Shown here piece after piece: positions 8,231 through 16,835 of a stretch of 64,000 nt of DNA. This DNA comes from Halomarina pelagica. Its GTDB lineage: Archaea; Halobacteriota; Halobacteria; Halobacteriales; Haloarculaceae. Under the pieces are notes generated by a model. It made no database searches. It was given only the letters and a program-made list of their open reading frames with translations, and was not told where the DNA came from. The DNA is taken from positions 2,418,001-2,482,000 of the forward strand of contig NZ_CP100454.1 in the NCBI RefSeq assembly GCF_024228315.1. The letters are read 5' to 3'. The position numbers and the translations under genes are program-made. The first letter of the stretch is position 1, and every line of letters starts with the position of its first letter.

Positions 8231-9664
8231 ATGCGGCTCATCGAGCTGTCGATCCCCGACGATAAGCGGGAGGCGGTCGTCGGGCTACTCGACGATCGGG
8301 ACCTCCGGTTCACGTTGACCGACGAGGTCTCGGGGCGGGAGTACGGTGCGGTCGTCTCCGTGCCGGTCGACGACGACGCGGTCGAGGACCTCCTCGACGC
8401 CTTCCGCGACGTGGGCATCGACCGGGACGGGTACGCGGTCGTCAGCGACGTGCGGGCGGTGCTCTCGGATCGGGTCGACGAGCAGGGCGAGGAGATGGCG
8501 GAGAGCGGCGAGGAGCCGATCCAGCGAAACCGCATCTCGCGCGACGAACTCCGGACGCAGGCCGCCGAGATGGCGGAGATAACGCCCAACTTCGCCGTCT
8601 TCACCGTCATCAGCGCCGTCGTCGCCGCGGCGGGGCTGCTGACCGACAGCGCGGCGGTGGTCGTCGGGAGCATGGTCATCGCGCCGCTGCTCGGCCCGGC
8701 CGTCGGCGCGAGCGTCGGCAGCGTCGTGAACGACGAGGACCTGTTCCGCGAGGGCGTCTCGGCGCAGGCGCTGGGACTCGTCCTCGCCGTCCTGAGCGCG
8801 ACGCTGTTCGGCCTGTTCGCGAAGGCGACGCTCATGCCGAACGTCGAACTCAGGACGCTGAGCGAGGTCGCCTCGCGCGTCAACCCCGGGGCGCTCTCGC
8901 TGGTCGTCGCGCTCGGCTCCGGCGCGGCGGGGGCGCTCTCGGTGAGCGCGGGCGCGAGCGCGCCGCTCGTCGGCGTGATGATCGCGGCGGCGCTCATCCC
9001 GCCCGCGGCGGCCGTCGGCCTCGGCGTCGCGTACGGCGACCCCCTCCTCGTCGTCAGCGCGTCGATCCTGGTGCTCGTGAACGTCCTCTCGATCAACCTC
9101 ACCAGCCTCGGCGTCCTCTGGCTGCGCGGGTACCGCCCCCACCACTGGTTCGAGCAGCAGGTCGTCCGCAGGGCGACGCTCGAGCGCACCGCGGCGCTCG
9201 TCCTGGGGATCGCGCTCCTGTCGTCGTTCCTCGTGATCACGACGGCTGACCTCCAGCGCAACGCCGCCTTCGAGGACACCGTCGAGGAGGTCGCCGCCGA
9301 CAGCGACATGCGGGTGCTGTCGATCCGCATCGACTACGAGACGGGCTACTTCTCCCGGCAACCGAGCGTCGTGACGGTCCGCGCGCTCGGCGCGTCGCCC
9401 GACGCCGCGGCGGAACTCCGCGAGGCGATCCGCGAGCGGACGGCCCTCGACGTGGGCGTGGTGGTCATCCGCGAGAACGCGGTCGCCGCGGGGAACGTGA
9501 GTCACAGCGGGAGCGGCGAGGCGGCGTCGAACGTCACCGGCGCGATCGAGTTCAGTCGACCGACGGATCCGTCCTCACAGCCCCTCCAGGCTCCGCAACC
9601 GCTGTTCGACCTCCGGCGGGGCGGCGCTCGGCCCGTCGCGGACGCGGTGGTCCGGGATCAGTAG
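8231..9664 (+). CDS. DUF389 (TIGR00341-type) multi-pass membrane protein with C-terminal readthrough extension
   Basis: 477 residues. An N-terminal ferredoxin-like soluble region (1-115) leads into about seven hydrophobic segments beginning FAVFTVISAVVAAAGLL and including MVIAPLLGPAVGASVGS, the DUF389 signature. A C-terminal soluble domain (DSDMRVLSIRIDYETGYFS to DVGVVVIRENAV) follows. Function is unknown. The last about 60 residues after VIRENAV are low-complexity and run 90 nt into the 3' end of the convergent alkyltransferase-like gene. The final residues (VVRDQ) are antisense to that protein's active-site motif. This suggests an ancestral stop codon was lost. The starting ATG at 8231 fits the family N-terminus. 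Confidence 0.85.
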   Translation: MRLIELSIPDDKREAVVGLLDDRDLRFTLTDEVSGREYGAVVSVPVDDDAVEDLLDAFRDVGIDRDGYAVVSDVRAVLSDRVDEQGEEMAESGEEPIQRNRISRDELRTQAAEMAEITPNFAVFTVISAVVAAAGLLTDSAAVVVGSMVIAPLLGPAVGASVGSVVNDEDLFREGVSAQALGLVLAVLSATLFGLFAKATLMPNVELRTLSEVASRVNPGALSLVVALGSGAAGALSVSAGASAPLVGVMIAAALIPPAAAVGLGVAYGDPLLVVSASILVLVNVLSINLTSLGVLWLRGYRPHHWFEQQVVRRATLERTAALVLGIALLSSFLVITTADLQRNAAFEDTVEEVAADSDMRVLSIRIDYETGYFSRQPSVVTVRALGASPDAAAELREAIRERTALDVGVVVIRENAVAAGNVSHSGSGEAASNVTGAIEFSRPTDPSSQPLQAPQPLFDLRRGGARPVADAVVRDQ

Positions 9665-10033
9665 CGGCGCGGGGTTCGACGCGAGCGCGTCGCGGACGAC
9701 GTTCCGGTCGTCGTCGCTGTCGGCGTCGAGGCCGGCCGTCCGGGCGAGGCGCTCTACGGACACCTGCTCGCCGTAGGGGATCGCCCGGGTCGCCTCCAGC
9801 ACCGTCCGGTGGGCGGTCGGGACGGTGAGCGCCACGGTCACGTCCTCGAAGTCGTCGCGCTCGCCCTCCAGGTAGGCGACGACGCGTTCGAGCAGCGGGT
9901 GATCCGGTTCCGCGTCGTCCTCCGGCGCGGCGGGGAACGAGACCGAGATGACGCGACCGCTCGCGATCCCGAGCTGTACGTATCGCTCCAGGTACGCGGA
10001 CTCCCGCGCGAAGATACCCGACTCGTCTTCCAT
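9575..10033 (-). CDS. MGMT-fold alkyltransferase-like protein lacking the acceptor cysteine (PDHR)
   Basis: 152 residues with a C-terminal O6-alkylguanine-DNA alkyltransferase DNA-binding domain: ATRAIPYGEQVSVERLARTA (helix-turn-helix region), then NPAPLLIPDHRVRDG. In active MGMT/Ogt enzymes this site reads PCHR. Here Cys is replaced by Asp, so suicide alkyl transfer should be impossible. Cys-less relatives (ATL proteins, usually PWHR or PAHR) bind alkylated guanine and flag it for excision repair. The N-terminal half resembles the MGMT alpha/beta domain only loosely. ATG 10033 was chosen; the frame extends 10 codons further to 10063. The 3' end overlaps the DUF389 gene tail by 90 nt. Confidence 0.75.
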   Translation of the reverse strand: MEDESGIFARESAYLERYVQLGIASGRVISVSFPAAPEDDAEPDHPLLERVVAYLEGERDDFEDVTVALTVPTAHRTVLEATRAIPYGEQVSVERLARTAGLDADSDDDRNVVRDALASNPAPLLIPDHRVRDGPSAAPPEVEQRLRSLEGL

Positions 10034-10078
10034 GACGTGGACGACGGCGACGGGGGGTATCAACGTTCGCCCGGGCGG

Positions 10079-10170
10079 TCCCTCGCGATTCGACCGGTCG
10101 ATCCCTCGCGATTCGACCGGTCGATCCCTCGCGATTCGCCCGGTCGATCCCTCGCGATTCGCCCGGGGAG
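10079..10170. repeat. Tandem repeat, four units of 23 bp
   Basis: Four head-to-tail units start at 10079, 10102, 10125 and 10148, with core TCCCTCGCGATTCGACCGG. Units 1 and 2 are identical; units 3 and 4 carry CCC for ACC, and unit 4 diverges at its end. The array fills the gap between the alkyltransferase-like gene start (10033) and the lipase stop (10175). It contains CGACCGGTCGA, an 11-bp palindromic stretch, in the first two units. No protein is implied. It may be a binding array or simple slippage expansion. Confidence 0.85.
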
Positions 10171-10174
10171 TCCC

Positions 10175-10822
10175 TCACAGCAGCGCGGCGTAGCGTTCGA
10201 ACACGGTTCTGTCGGAGACGAGCGACATGTGGCCGGGACCCGAGACGCGGACGTTGGTGACGTTGGTCGCCTCGAAGGGGAGCGCGGCGCTCCGTCCGGG
10301 GCGGATGAGGCCGTCGTCGTCGCTCCAGACCGCCGTGTAGGAGACCCCGCGGGGCGGCGCGCGCTCGTTGAGCGTCGAGAGCAGATCGCTGTCGGGCATC
10401 ATCGCTCGACCGCCCGGGGTGAACAGGTGCATGTACGCGAGGTCCGTCCCCCGGTGGGGCGTGCCGAGGGTCACGAGGTCGTCGACGTTCGCCGCCCCGC
10501 CCTCGCGCTCGACGTACCAGCGCGCGCCGAGACCGCCCATCGAGTGGGCGACGATGTCGACGCGGCTGTCGTGACGGTCGCGCAACTCCTCGACCCGGCG
10601 GCCGATCAGCCGGGCGTAGTGGCGGGGCGACCAGAGCGTCGTCCCCAGGAGGGGTCCGAAGCTGAGCGTCGAGACGCGCCGCTCGTCGTACCCCAGGCGG
10701 TGAAAGTACCGCTCGAGCGTTCCCCACCACGGGGTCTGTCCCGTGTCGCCGTAGCCGTGAACCAGTAGCACGGGCTCGTCGCCCGGCGTCAGGTCGTCTC
10801 CCCCGCTGTCCAAGGTCGCCAT
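10175..10822 (-). CDS. Triacylglycerol lipase/esterase-like alpha/beta hydrolase
   Basis: 215 residues. EPVLLVHGYGDTGQTPWWGTL at the N-terminus is the oxyanion-side HG motif, and DIVAHSMGGLGARWYV holds the nucleophile elbow GxSxG (here H-S-M-G-G). VTLGTPHRGTDLAY is the following conserved strand, and DGLIRPGRS and GPGHMSLVSD supply plausible Asp and His. This pattern fits class I.4-like lipases (EstA/LipA of Bacillus). No signal peptide is seen, so the enzyme is probably cytosolic. A TATA-like CTTTTTCA about 28 bp upstream favours the ATG at 10822 as a leaderless start. An alternative in-frame ATG at 10873 would overlap the trpC promoter. Confidence 0.78.
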   Translation of the reverse strand: MATLDSGGDDLTPGDEPVLLVHGYGDTGQTPWWGTLERYFHRLGYDERRVSTLSFGPLLGTTLWSPRHYARLIGRRVEELRDRHDSRVDIVAHSMGGLGARWYVEREGGAANVDDLVTLGTPHRGTDLAYMHLFTPGGRAMMPDSDLLSTLNERAPPRGVSYTAVWSDDDGLIRPGRSAALPFEATNVTNVRVSGPGHMSLVSDRTVFERYAALL

Positions 10823-10875
10823 CACCTCCCGGTACGTCACGGGGGTGAAAAAGTCCGCGGCCCCGTGACGCAAGC

Positions 10876-10908
10876 CTTATGTCCAGACTAGTACATCAGT
10901 GATCAACG
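10876..10908 (+). promoter_or_regulatory. trpCBA promoter and possible operator
   Basis: CTTATGT at 10876-10882 is a TATA-like element 27-33 bp before the trpC ATG. Between the box and the ATG lie two short palindromes, ACTAGT and TGATCA. Their position at the expected transcription start makes them candidate repressor contacts; no regulator is named. The divergent lipase promoter lies within 60 bp. Confidence 0.45.
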
Positions 10909-11703
10909 ATGGACACTAACGAGTCGCTCGCGCCCGCCGTCGAGTCGATCCTCGCGGCGGCGCGGGAGCGCCCGGATCCCGGCGGTGCGGTCTCCGTGAC
11001 GCCGCGGGACTTCCCCGGCGCGCTCGCGGCGGCCGAGGCGGACGGCCGGACGCCGCTGATCGCGGAGGTGAAGCCCACGAGCCCGACCACGCGCGGCGAG
11101 AACGACGACGACCCCGTCGAACTCGCGCGGGCGATGGTCGAGGGCGGCGCGGCGGCCCTCTCGGTGCTCACCGAACCCGAGCACTTCGGGGGCTCCCCCG
11201 AGACGCTCCGGCGCGTCCGCGAGGCCGTCGACGTGCCCGTCCTGCGGAAGGACTTCCTGCTCTCGCCCGGGCACCTGGACGCCGTCGAGGCGGACGCGGT
11301 GCTGCTCATCGCCCGCTTCCTCGACGATCTCCCCGGGATGCTGGCGGCGGCGCGCGAGCGCGGGTTCCAGGCGCTCGTGGAGGTACACAGCAGGGGGGAG
11401 CTGCGCGAGGCGCTCGACGCCGGCGCGGCGATCGTCGGCGTCAACAACCGCGACCTCGCGCGCCTGGAGGTCGACCTCGGCACCTTCGAGCGCGTGGCGG
11501 CCGACGCGCCCGCGGACGTGACCCTGATCGCCGAGAGCGGCATCTCGACGCCCGAGGACGCCCGCCGGATGCGCGCGGCGGGCGCGGACGGCCTGCTGGT
11601 CGGGACGGCGATCATGCGCGGCGGGCTAGCGGCGGTCCCCGGGAACGTGCGGCGGCTCGCTTCCGCAGAGGATACGGCCGACGAGGACGACTACGACACA
11701 TGA
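10909..11703 (+). CDS. trpC: Indole-3-glycerol-phosphate synthase
   Basis: 264-residue TIM-barrel enzyme that closes the indole ring of indole-3-glycerol phosphate from CdRP in tryptophan synthesis. Seen: [14 protein letters not shown] (beta-1 Lys), [41 protein letters not shown], and [31 protein letters not shown] with the phosphate-binding loop. All family motifs are intact and the length is typical. It is the first gene of trpCBA; its stop overlaps the trpB start in an ATGA arrangement (11700-11703), implying translational coupling. The other tryptophan genes (trpDEFG) are not in this window, which matches the split trp organisation seen in many haloarchaea. Confidence 0.95.
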   Translation: MDTNESLAPAVESILAAARERPDPGGAVSVTPRDFPGALAAAEADGRTPLIAEVKPTSPTTRGENDDDPVELARAMVEGGAAALSVLTEPEHFGGSPETLRRVREAVDVPVLRKDFLLSPGHLDAVEADAVLLIARFLDDLPGMLAAARERGFQALVEVHSRGELREALDAGAAIVGVNNRDLARLEVDLGTFERVAADAPADVTLIAESGISTPEDARRMRAAGADGLLVGTAIMRGGLAAVPGNVRRLASAEDTADEDDYDT

Positions 11704-12941
11704 GTTCAGGCACGTTCGGACGGTACGGCGGGCAGTACGTCCCGGAGGCGCTGATGCCCGCCCTGGAGGAACTGGAGGACGCCTACGAGCGGTACGTCCT
11801 CGACAACGAGGACGGGTTCGTAGACGAGTTCAGGGAGCGCCTCCGCGACTTCGGCGGGCGACCGACGCCGCTCCAGCCCGCAGAGCAGTTGAGCGCGCGC
11901 TACGACGCCGAGGTCTACCTCAAGCGCGAGGACCTGCTCCACGGCGGGGCGCACAAGCTCAACAACGCCCTCGGGCAGGTCCTGCTGGCGAAGTACATGG
12001 GCAAGGAGCGGATCGTCGCGGAGACGGGCGCGGGCCAGCACGGCACCGCGACGGCGATGGCCGCGGCCCACCTCGGGATGCCCTGCGAGGTGTACATGGG
12101 CCGCCGGGACACGAACCGCCAGCGCCCTAACGTCTTCCGGATGCGGCTCAACGGGGCGACCGTGACCCCCGTCGACACCGGACGGGGCACCCTCAAGGAG
12201 GCCATTAGCGAGACGATGCGCGACTGGGCGACGACCGTCGAGACGACCCACTACGTCATCGGGAGCGTCGTCGGCCCCCACCCCTTCCCGGCGATGGTGC
12301 GGGACTTCCAGTCGGTCATCTCCGAGGAGGCCAGAGGACAGGTGCGCGAGCGGGCGGGGCGGCTCCCGTCGAGCGTCGTCGCCTGCGCGGGCGGCGGGTC
12401 GAACACGATGGGCGCGTTCTCGGCGTTCGTCCCCGACGAGGGGGTGTCGCTGTTCGCCGTCGAGGCTGGCGGGGCCTCCCTCCGAGTGGACGAGGAGCGG
12501 GGCGTCGCGCCCAACTCCGCGTCGCTCTCGACCGGCAGCGAGGGCGTCCTCCACGGCGCGCGCACGAAGCTCCTGCAGGACGCGGACGGACAGATCGTCG
12601 AGTCACACAGCGTCTCCTCGGGGCTCGACTACGCGGGCGTCGGGCCGGAGCTGGCCCACCTCGTGGACGAGGGACGGGTCGCGCCGGTCACCGTGGACGA
12701 CGATGCCGCAGTCGAGGGGTTCCACCGCCTCTCCCAGGAGGAGGGGATCATCCCCGCGCTGGAGACCGCCCACGCGATCGCGTGGCTGGAGGACGCGACG
12801 CCCGAACAGCTCGGCGACTGCGTCGTCGTCTGCGTCTCGGGGCGCGGCGACAAGGACCTCGAGTCGGTCGTCGAGGAGACCGCGAAGCGCGACGTGCCGA
12901 ACGCGCCCGACATGGACGTCTTCCGGGGGGACACGCGGTGA
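11700..12941 (+). CDS. trpB: Tryptophan synthase beta chain
   Basis: 413-residue PLP enzyme condensing indole and serine to tryptophan. Starts [18 protein letters not shown], the TrpB1-type N-terminus. The PLP Lys lies in [19 protein letters not shown], the Glu in [13 protein letters not shown], and the phosphate-binding loop in [12 protein letters not shown]. The [12 protein letters not shown] segment and the C-terminal [14 protein letters not shown] are standard. It overlaps trpC at 11700-11703 and trpA at 12938-12941, so all three proteins are translationally coupled and can assemble the alpha2-beta2 complex. Confidence 0.96.
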   Translation: MSSGTFGRYGGQYVPEALMPALEELEDAYERYVLDNEDGFVDEFRERLRDFGGRPTPLQPAEQLSARYDAEVYLKREDLLHGGAHKLNNALGQVLLAKYMGKERIVAETGAGQHGTATAMAAAHLGMPCEVYMGRRDTNRQRPNVFRMRLNGATVTPVDTGRGTLKEAISETMRDWATTVETTHYVIGSVVGPHPFPAMVRDFQSVISEEARGQVRERAGRLPSSVVACAGGGSNTMGAFSAFVPDEGVSLFAVEAGGASLRVDEERGVAPNSASLSTGSEGVLHGARTKLLQDADGQIVESHSVSSGLDYAGVGPELAHLVDEGRVAPVTVDDDAAVEGFHRLSQEEGIIPALETAHAIAWLEDATPEQLGDCVVVCVSGRGDKDLESVVEETAKRDVPNAPDMDVFRGDTR

Positions 12942-13828
12942 GCCGCATCCCCGAGGCCTTCGCCGACGGGCCGGCGTTCGTCCCCTACCTCGCGGCGGGC
13001 GATCCCGACTTCGAGTCCAGCCTCGAGTACGTCGAGTCGCTCGCCCGCGGCGGCGCGGACCTGATCGAACTCGGCCTCCCCTTCTCGGAACCCATCGCGG
13101 AGGGGCCGACGATCCAGGGGGCGGTCGTCCGCGCGCTGGAGGGCGGCATGACTCCCGAGCGCTTCTTCGAGTTCGTCGAGGCGCTGGACGTGGACGTGCC
13201 GCTCGTCTGCATGACCTACTACAACCTGATCTACCAGTACGGGAGGCGCGCGTCGCGGGGCGACGCAGAGCGCGCCGGTGGCGGGGCCGCGAGCGGCGCA
13301 GTCGGCGAGCCGGGGCCGGAGCCGTTCGTCCGGCGGGCCGCCGAGGTCGGCGTCGACGGGTTCGTCGTCCCGGACCTCCCGGCTGAGGAGGCGGACCCGC
13401 TGCGCGAGGCGTGCGACGAGTACGACCGCGACCTGGTGTTCGTCGTCGCGCCGACGACGCGCGGTGAGCGCCTCGAACGGATCATGGAGCGCGTGTCCGG
13501 CTACGTCTACGTTCAGGCGCGGCTGGGCGTCACCGGCGCGCGCGCCGACGTGAGCGACCAGACGGCGGCCAGCCTCGACCGGCTCTCGGCGTGGGACGTG
13601 CCGAAGGCCGTCGGCTTCGGCATCAGCTCGGGCGAGAACGCCCGCGAGGTGGTGACGGCGGGCGCGGACGGCGTCATCGTCGGGAGCGCGCTGGTCGACA
13701 TCGTAGCCGAGGGCGTCGAGACCGGCGCGCCCGTCGAGGAGACGGCCGCGCGCCTGGAGGCGAAGGCCCGCGAGCTGAAGGAGGGCGCGCTGGCGGGGGA
13801 AGACGTGACGGGATCGGAACGGACTTGA
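12938..13828 (+). CDS. trpA: Tryptophan synthase alpha chain
   Basis: 296-residue TIM barrel that cleaves indole-3-glycerol phosphate to indole and glyceraldehyde-3-phosphate. The GTG at 12938 overlaps the trpB stop as GTGA. The catalytic Glu of the IELG motif is present in [20 protein letters not shown], but the following catalytic Asp of the bacterial LADGP motif is Glu here (IAEGP). A Gly/Ala/Arg-rich loop of about 25 residues near 105-130 ([14 protein letters not shown] and following) is inserted before the [14 protein letters not shown] strand. [14 protein letters not shown] and [14 protein letters not shown] complete the phosphate site. A longer in-frame ORF from 12782 is trpB shadow. 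Confidence 0.93.
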   Translation: MSRIPEAFADGPAFVPYLAAGDPDFESSLEYVESLARGGADLIELGLPFSEPIAEGPTIQGAVVRALEGGMTPERFFEFVEALDVDVPLVCMTYYNLIYQYGRRASRGDAERAGGGAASGAVGEPGPEPFVRRAAEVGVDGFVVPDLPAEEADPLREACDEYDRDLVFVVAPTTRGERLERIMERVSGYVYVQARLGVTGARADVSDQTAASLDRLSAWDVPKAVGFGISSGENAREVVTAGADGVIVGSALVDIVAEGVETGAPVEETAARLEAKARELKEGALAGEDVTGSERT

Positions 13829-13855
13829 ACCGACCTGACAGAGAGTGACATACCA

Positions 13856-14650
13856 ATGAACGCAGGAACACGAGCACGACTCGACCGCATCGGGACCGAC
13901 GGCCGCTACCTCGTCGTCCCGATGGACCACGGGATAACGCTCGGGGCCGTCCGCGGCCTCAAGGACATCGAATCGACCATCGACGCCGTGACCCGCGGCG
14001 GGGCCGACTGCGTCCTCACGCAGAAGGGGATCGCCCCACGCGTCCACCCGAACAAGAACGGGAAGGGGTACGTCGTCCACCTGAACGCCTCGACGGTCAT
14101 CGGACCGGACAGCGACGACAAACGGCTGACCGGCACCGTCGAGGAGGCCGTCCGGGCGGGGGCCGACGCCGTCTCGTTCCACATCAACGTCGGCTCGAAC
14201 TACGAGCCGAAGCAGATCGAGGAACTCGCGCGGGTCGCCGACGACGCCGACCGCCTCGGCATGCCCCTGCTGGCGATGACCTACGCGCGCGGTCCCGGGA
14301 TCGACGAACACGACGCCCAGGCGCTCGGGCACGCCGTCCGCCTCGGCGAGGAACTCGGCGCGGACCTCATCAAGACGGCCTACAGCGGCGACGCCGAGAG
14401 CTTCGCGCACGTCGTCGAGTCGACGCGCCTGCCGGTCGTCATCGCCGGCGGCGCGCCCGAGGGCGACCACGCGACGCTCGCGGCCGTCCGCGGCGCGATG
14501 GACGCGGGCGCGGCCGGGGTGTCGATGGGCCGCTCGATCTTCCAGCACGACGACCCCGAGGCGATCACGCGCGCCGTCTCTGCCGTGATACACGACGACG
14601 CGAGCGCCGACGACGCGCTCGACCGCGCGGGGCTGTCCGTCGAGGCCTGA
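13856..14650 (+). CDS. 2-amino-3,7-dideoxy-D-threo-hept-6-ulosonate (ADH) synthase
   Basis: 264-residue class I aldolase (DhnA/FbaB fold) that, in archaea, makes the seven-carbon precursor ADH for the DHQ-synthase-II shikimate route. Motifs: YLVVPMDHGITLGAVRGL at the N-terminus, QKGIAPRVHPNKNGKG, HINVGSNYEPKQIEEL, ADLIKTAYSGDAESF with the Schiff-base Lys, and VIAGGAPEGDH plus GVSMGRSIFQHDDP. It lies 27 bp after trpA. Its pathway partner, dehydroquinate synthase II, is 1 kb downstream at 15634, separated only by an antisense HAD gene. A role as plain fructose-bisphosphate aldolase is possible, but the context points to aromatic amino-acid synthesis. Confidence 0.88.
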   Translation: MNAGTRARLDRIGTDGRYLVVPMDHGITLGAVRGLKDIESTIDAVTRGGADCVLTQKGIAPRVHPNKNGKGYVVHLNASTVIGPDSDDKRLTGTVEEAVRAGADAVSFHINVGSNYEPKQIEELARVADDADRLGMPLLAMTYARGPGIDEHDAQALGHAVRLGEELGADLIKTAYSGDAESFAHVVESTRLPVVIAGGAPEGDHATLAAVRGAMDAGAAGVSMGRSIFQHDDPEAITRAVSAVIHDDASADDALDRAGLSVEA

Positions 14651-14703
14651 GCAGAGCGACCGCTACCCGATTTCTCTCCCGTTCCGAATAGTCCACGCCC
14701 CGC

Positions 14704-15372
14704 TCAGAGCAGGTCGGGGAGGTCGTGGAGCGTGTCGATCGTGTGGCTGGGCGTCGGCCCCTCCCGGAGCGACTCGGCGTGGGGCACCCAGACCGACCGC
14801 AGGCCGAGGGCGTTCGCGCCGGCCACGTCCGAGCCGAGGGAGTCGCCGACGTGCAGCGCCTCGCCCGGCGCGGCGGAGAGCGCGGAGAGCGCCCGCTCGA
14901 AGGGTTCGGCGTCCGGCTTGACGGGCATCGCGCCGCCGGCGTAGACGGACGTCTCGAAGGCGTCCCCGAAGTCGAGGGCGTCGAGCTTCGCGCGCTGGAC
15001 GGCCCGCCCGCCGTTCGTGACGAGGCCGAGGCGGTACTCCTCGCTCAGCGCGTCGACGGTCTCGCGCGCGCCGGGAAGGAGTCGCACGTCCGCGGGGTCG
15101 GGGTCGACGTAGGCCGCGGCGAGGTCGTCGGCGACCGCGGGATCGCGGTCCAGTTCGCGGGCGATGCCGCCGAAGACCTGCTCGCGGAGGTCGAGCGCGC
15201 TCTCGGCGGAGACGCGGGGGAGCCAGCGGTGGACGTCGGCGGTCTCGAAGAACGGGTCGACGCCGACGCGCTCGAAGGCGGCCGCGAGGCGGTCGGAGAA
15301 GGTCGTCGTGTGTTCGCAGAGGGTGTTGTCCAGATCGAAGAGGACGGTCGTCGGGGTCCGAGTCGTAGTCAC
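14704..15372 (-). CDS. HAD-superfamily phosphatase
   Basis: 222 residues. Motif I VLFDLDNTLCEHT (nucleophile and acid Asp) is at about residues 10-22, motif II LVTNGGRAVQ and the motif III Lys follow (PVKPDAEPFERALSAL), and motif IV is HVGDSLGSDVAGANALG. A helical cap occupies residues 25-90. The enzyme is a small-molecule phosphatase of unknown substrate, similar in layout to phosphoglycolate-phosphatase-like and YjjG-like HADs. It is antisense between the ADH synthase and DHQ synthase II genes. Confidence 0.87.
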   Translation of the reverse strand: MTTTRTPTTVLFDLDNTLCEHTTTFSDRLAAAFERVGVDPFFETADVHRWLPRVSAESALDLREQVFGGIARELDRDPAVADDLAAAYVDPDPADVRLLPGARETVDALSEEYRLGLVTNGGRAVQRAKLDALDFGDAFETSVYAGGAMPVKPDAEPFERALSALSAAPGEALHVGDSLGSDVAGANALGLRSVWVPHAESLREGPTPSHTIDTLHDLPDLL

Positions 15373-15438
15373 TTATCTACGGTAGTCCGGCGCGGCGCAT
15401 AAGCGTTCGCTCCGGGTGGGAAATCGAACGGGGGCGAC

Positions 15439-15506
15439 CGCTCGACGGCTGCGAACCACGCTGCGCGCGCCTCCGGCGTGCTTGCGGGTTCTCGCTCGCC
15501 GAGCGG
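15439..15506. repeat. 68-bp dispersed repeat, copy 1
   Basis: This segment matches 41989-42056 at 64 of 68 positions (same orientation), including the core CTGCGCGCGCCTCCGGCGTG. It sits in the 5' region of DHQ synthase II, between two divergent genes. In the reverse frame both copies read a similar KHAGGAR peptide, but no start signal or codon bias supports a gene. It is probably a dispersed intergenic repeat. Confidence 0.75.
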
Positions 15507-15633
15507 GAGGGGGCGTTCGGAGGCGTCGTCGGTGACGGCCCCACCGGCAGAACCCTCTCATCCGACCGCTACTCCAGTGTCGGCGCGTGGAACATCCACC
15601 ACGTTCAATAGCACCCCCACCCACGCCCCGGTC

Positions 15634-16815
15634 ATGACACGTGCCGTCTGGCTGAAAGCGGACGACGAGGTGGGCGACTGGGACGCGCGACGACGACGCA
15701 TCACCGCCGGGCTGGAAGCGGGGGTCGACTGGGTGCTGGTCGACCGCGACGACGTCGACCGCGTGCGGGAACTCGGGCAGGTGAACGTCGCGGCCTTCGC
15801 GGGCGACGACGTGCACGTCCTCGACGCCGAGCCGAAGGCGCGGGCGGAGCCGGACGCGCTCATCGTCGGCAAGGGCACCGAGGGCGACGGGACGGTCGAC
15901 CTGCCCGGGGACTTCTCCGGCTCCGCCGACCTCACTACCCTCCGGCGGGGCAACGGGGCAGCCGACGGCGCGTACGTCCGCATCCTGAACGAGGGGTACG
16001 AGGCGTTCGCGGAGGCGGCCGCGGGAGACGCGGACTACACCATCGTCGTCGGCGAGGACTGGAAGATCATCCCCCTCGAGAACCTCATCGCGCGGATCGG
16101 CGAGGAGACGACGCTCGTCGCGGGCGTCACGAGCGCGGAGGAGGCGAAGACCGCCTTCGAGACGCTCGAACACGGCGCGGACGCCGTCCTGCTCGACGCC
16201 GACGATCCCGACGAGATCCGCCGCACGGTCGACCTGCGCGACGCGTCCGACCGCGAGCGACTCGACCTGCGCTGGGCGACCGTGACGGCGGTGGAGCAGA
16301 CCGGCAGTGCCGACCGCGTCTGCGTCGACACCGGGAGCCTCTTCGACCACGACGAGGGGCTGCTCGTCGGGAGCATGTCCCGGGGTCTGTTCTTCGTCCA
16401 CGCCGAGACGGCGGAGTCGCCCTACGTCGCCTCCCGCCCGTTCCGCGTCAACGCGGGCGCGGTCCACGCCTACGTCCGCACGCCCGACGGGAAGACGAAG
16501 TACCTCGCCGAACTCAAGAGCGGCGACGAGGTGCAGGTCGTCGACACCGAGGGAAACACCCGCGAGGCGATCGTCGGGCGGTCGAAGATCGAGCGCCGCC
16601 CCATGTTCCGCGTGCAGGCCGAACTCGGCGGCGACGGCGAGACCGCCGACGTGGTCGAGACGCTGCTCCAGAACGCAGAGACCATCAAGGTCGCCACCCG
16701 CGAGGGCCGGAAGGCCGTCACCGACCTCGCGGAGGGCGACGAAGTGCTCGTCTACTACGAGACGACCGCCCGCCACTTCGGCGAGGAGGTCGAGGAGACG
16801 ATCATCGAGCAGTAG
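15634..16815 (+). CDS. 3-dehydroquinate synthase II (archaeal type)
   Basis: 393 residues. This is the archaeal enzyme that oxidatively deaminates and cyclises ADH to 3-dehydroquinate using NAD+, replacing bacterial AroB. Typical start MTRAVWLKADDEVGDWDARR. VVGEDWKIIPLENLIA, SMSRGLFFVHAETAESPYV, RPFRVNAGAVHAYVRTPDGKTKYLAEL and the C-terminal repeat-like VYYETTARHFGEEVEETI are hallmark segments. ATG 15634 was taken; the frame is open to 15478 but that part lies in a dispersed repeat. Works with the ADH synthase at 13856. A hairpin-repeat element begins about 25 nt after its stop and may terminate transcription. Confidence 0.93.
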   Translation: MTRAVWLKADDEVGDWDARRRRITAGLEAGVDWVLVDRDDVDRVRELGQVNVAAFAGDDVHVLDAEPKARAEPDALIVGKGTEGDGTVDLPGDFSGSADLTTLRRGNGAADGAYVRILNEGYEAFAEAAAGDADYTIVVGEDWKIIPLENLIARIGEETTLVAGVTSAEEAKTAFETLEHGADAVLLDADDPDEIRRTVDLRDASDRERLDLRWATVTAVEQTGSADRVCVDTGSLFDHDEGLLVGSMSRGLFFVHAETAESPYVASRPFRVNAGAVHAYVRTPDGKTKYLAELKSGDEVQVVDTEGNTREAIVGRSKIERRPMFRVQAELGGDGETADVVETLLQNAETIKVATREGRKAVTDLAEGDEVLVYYETTARHFGEEVEETIIEQ

Positions 16816-16835
16816 GCGACCACCACCTCTTGCTC

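Noticed and set aside
10079-10170. Tandem repeats considered as a CRISPR array
   Set aside because: The 23-bp units are contiguous with no unique spacers, and no cas genes are present.
12629-14593. 654-codon minus-strand open frame over trpA and ADH synthase
   Set aside because: Lies antisense to two confident enzymes. Only the GC-rich code produces the open frame.
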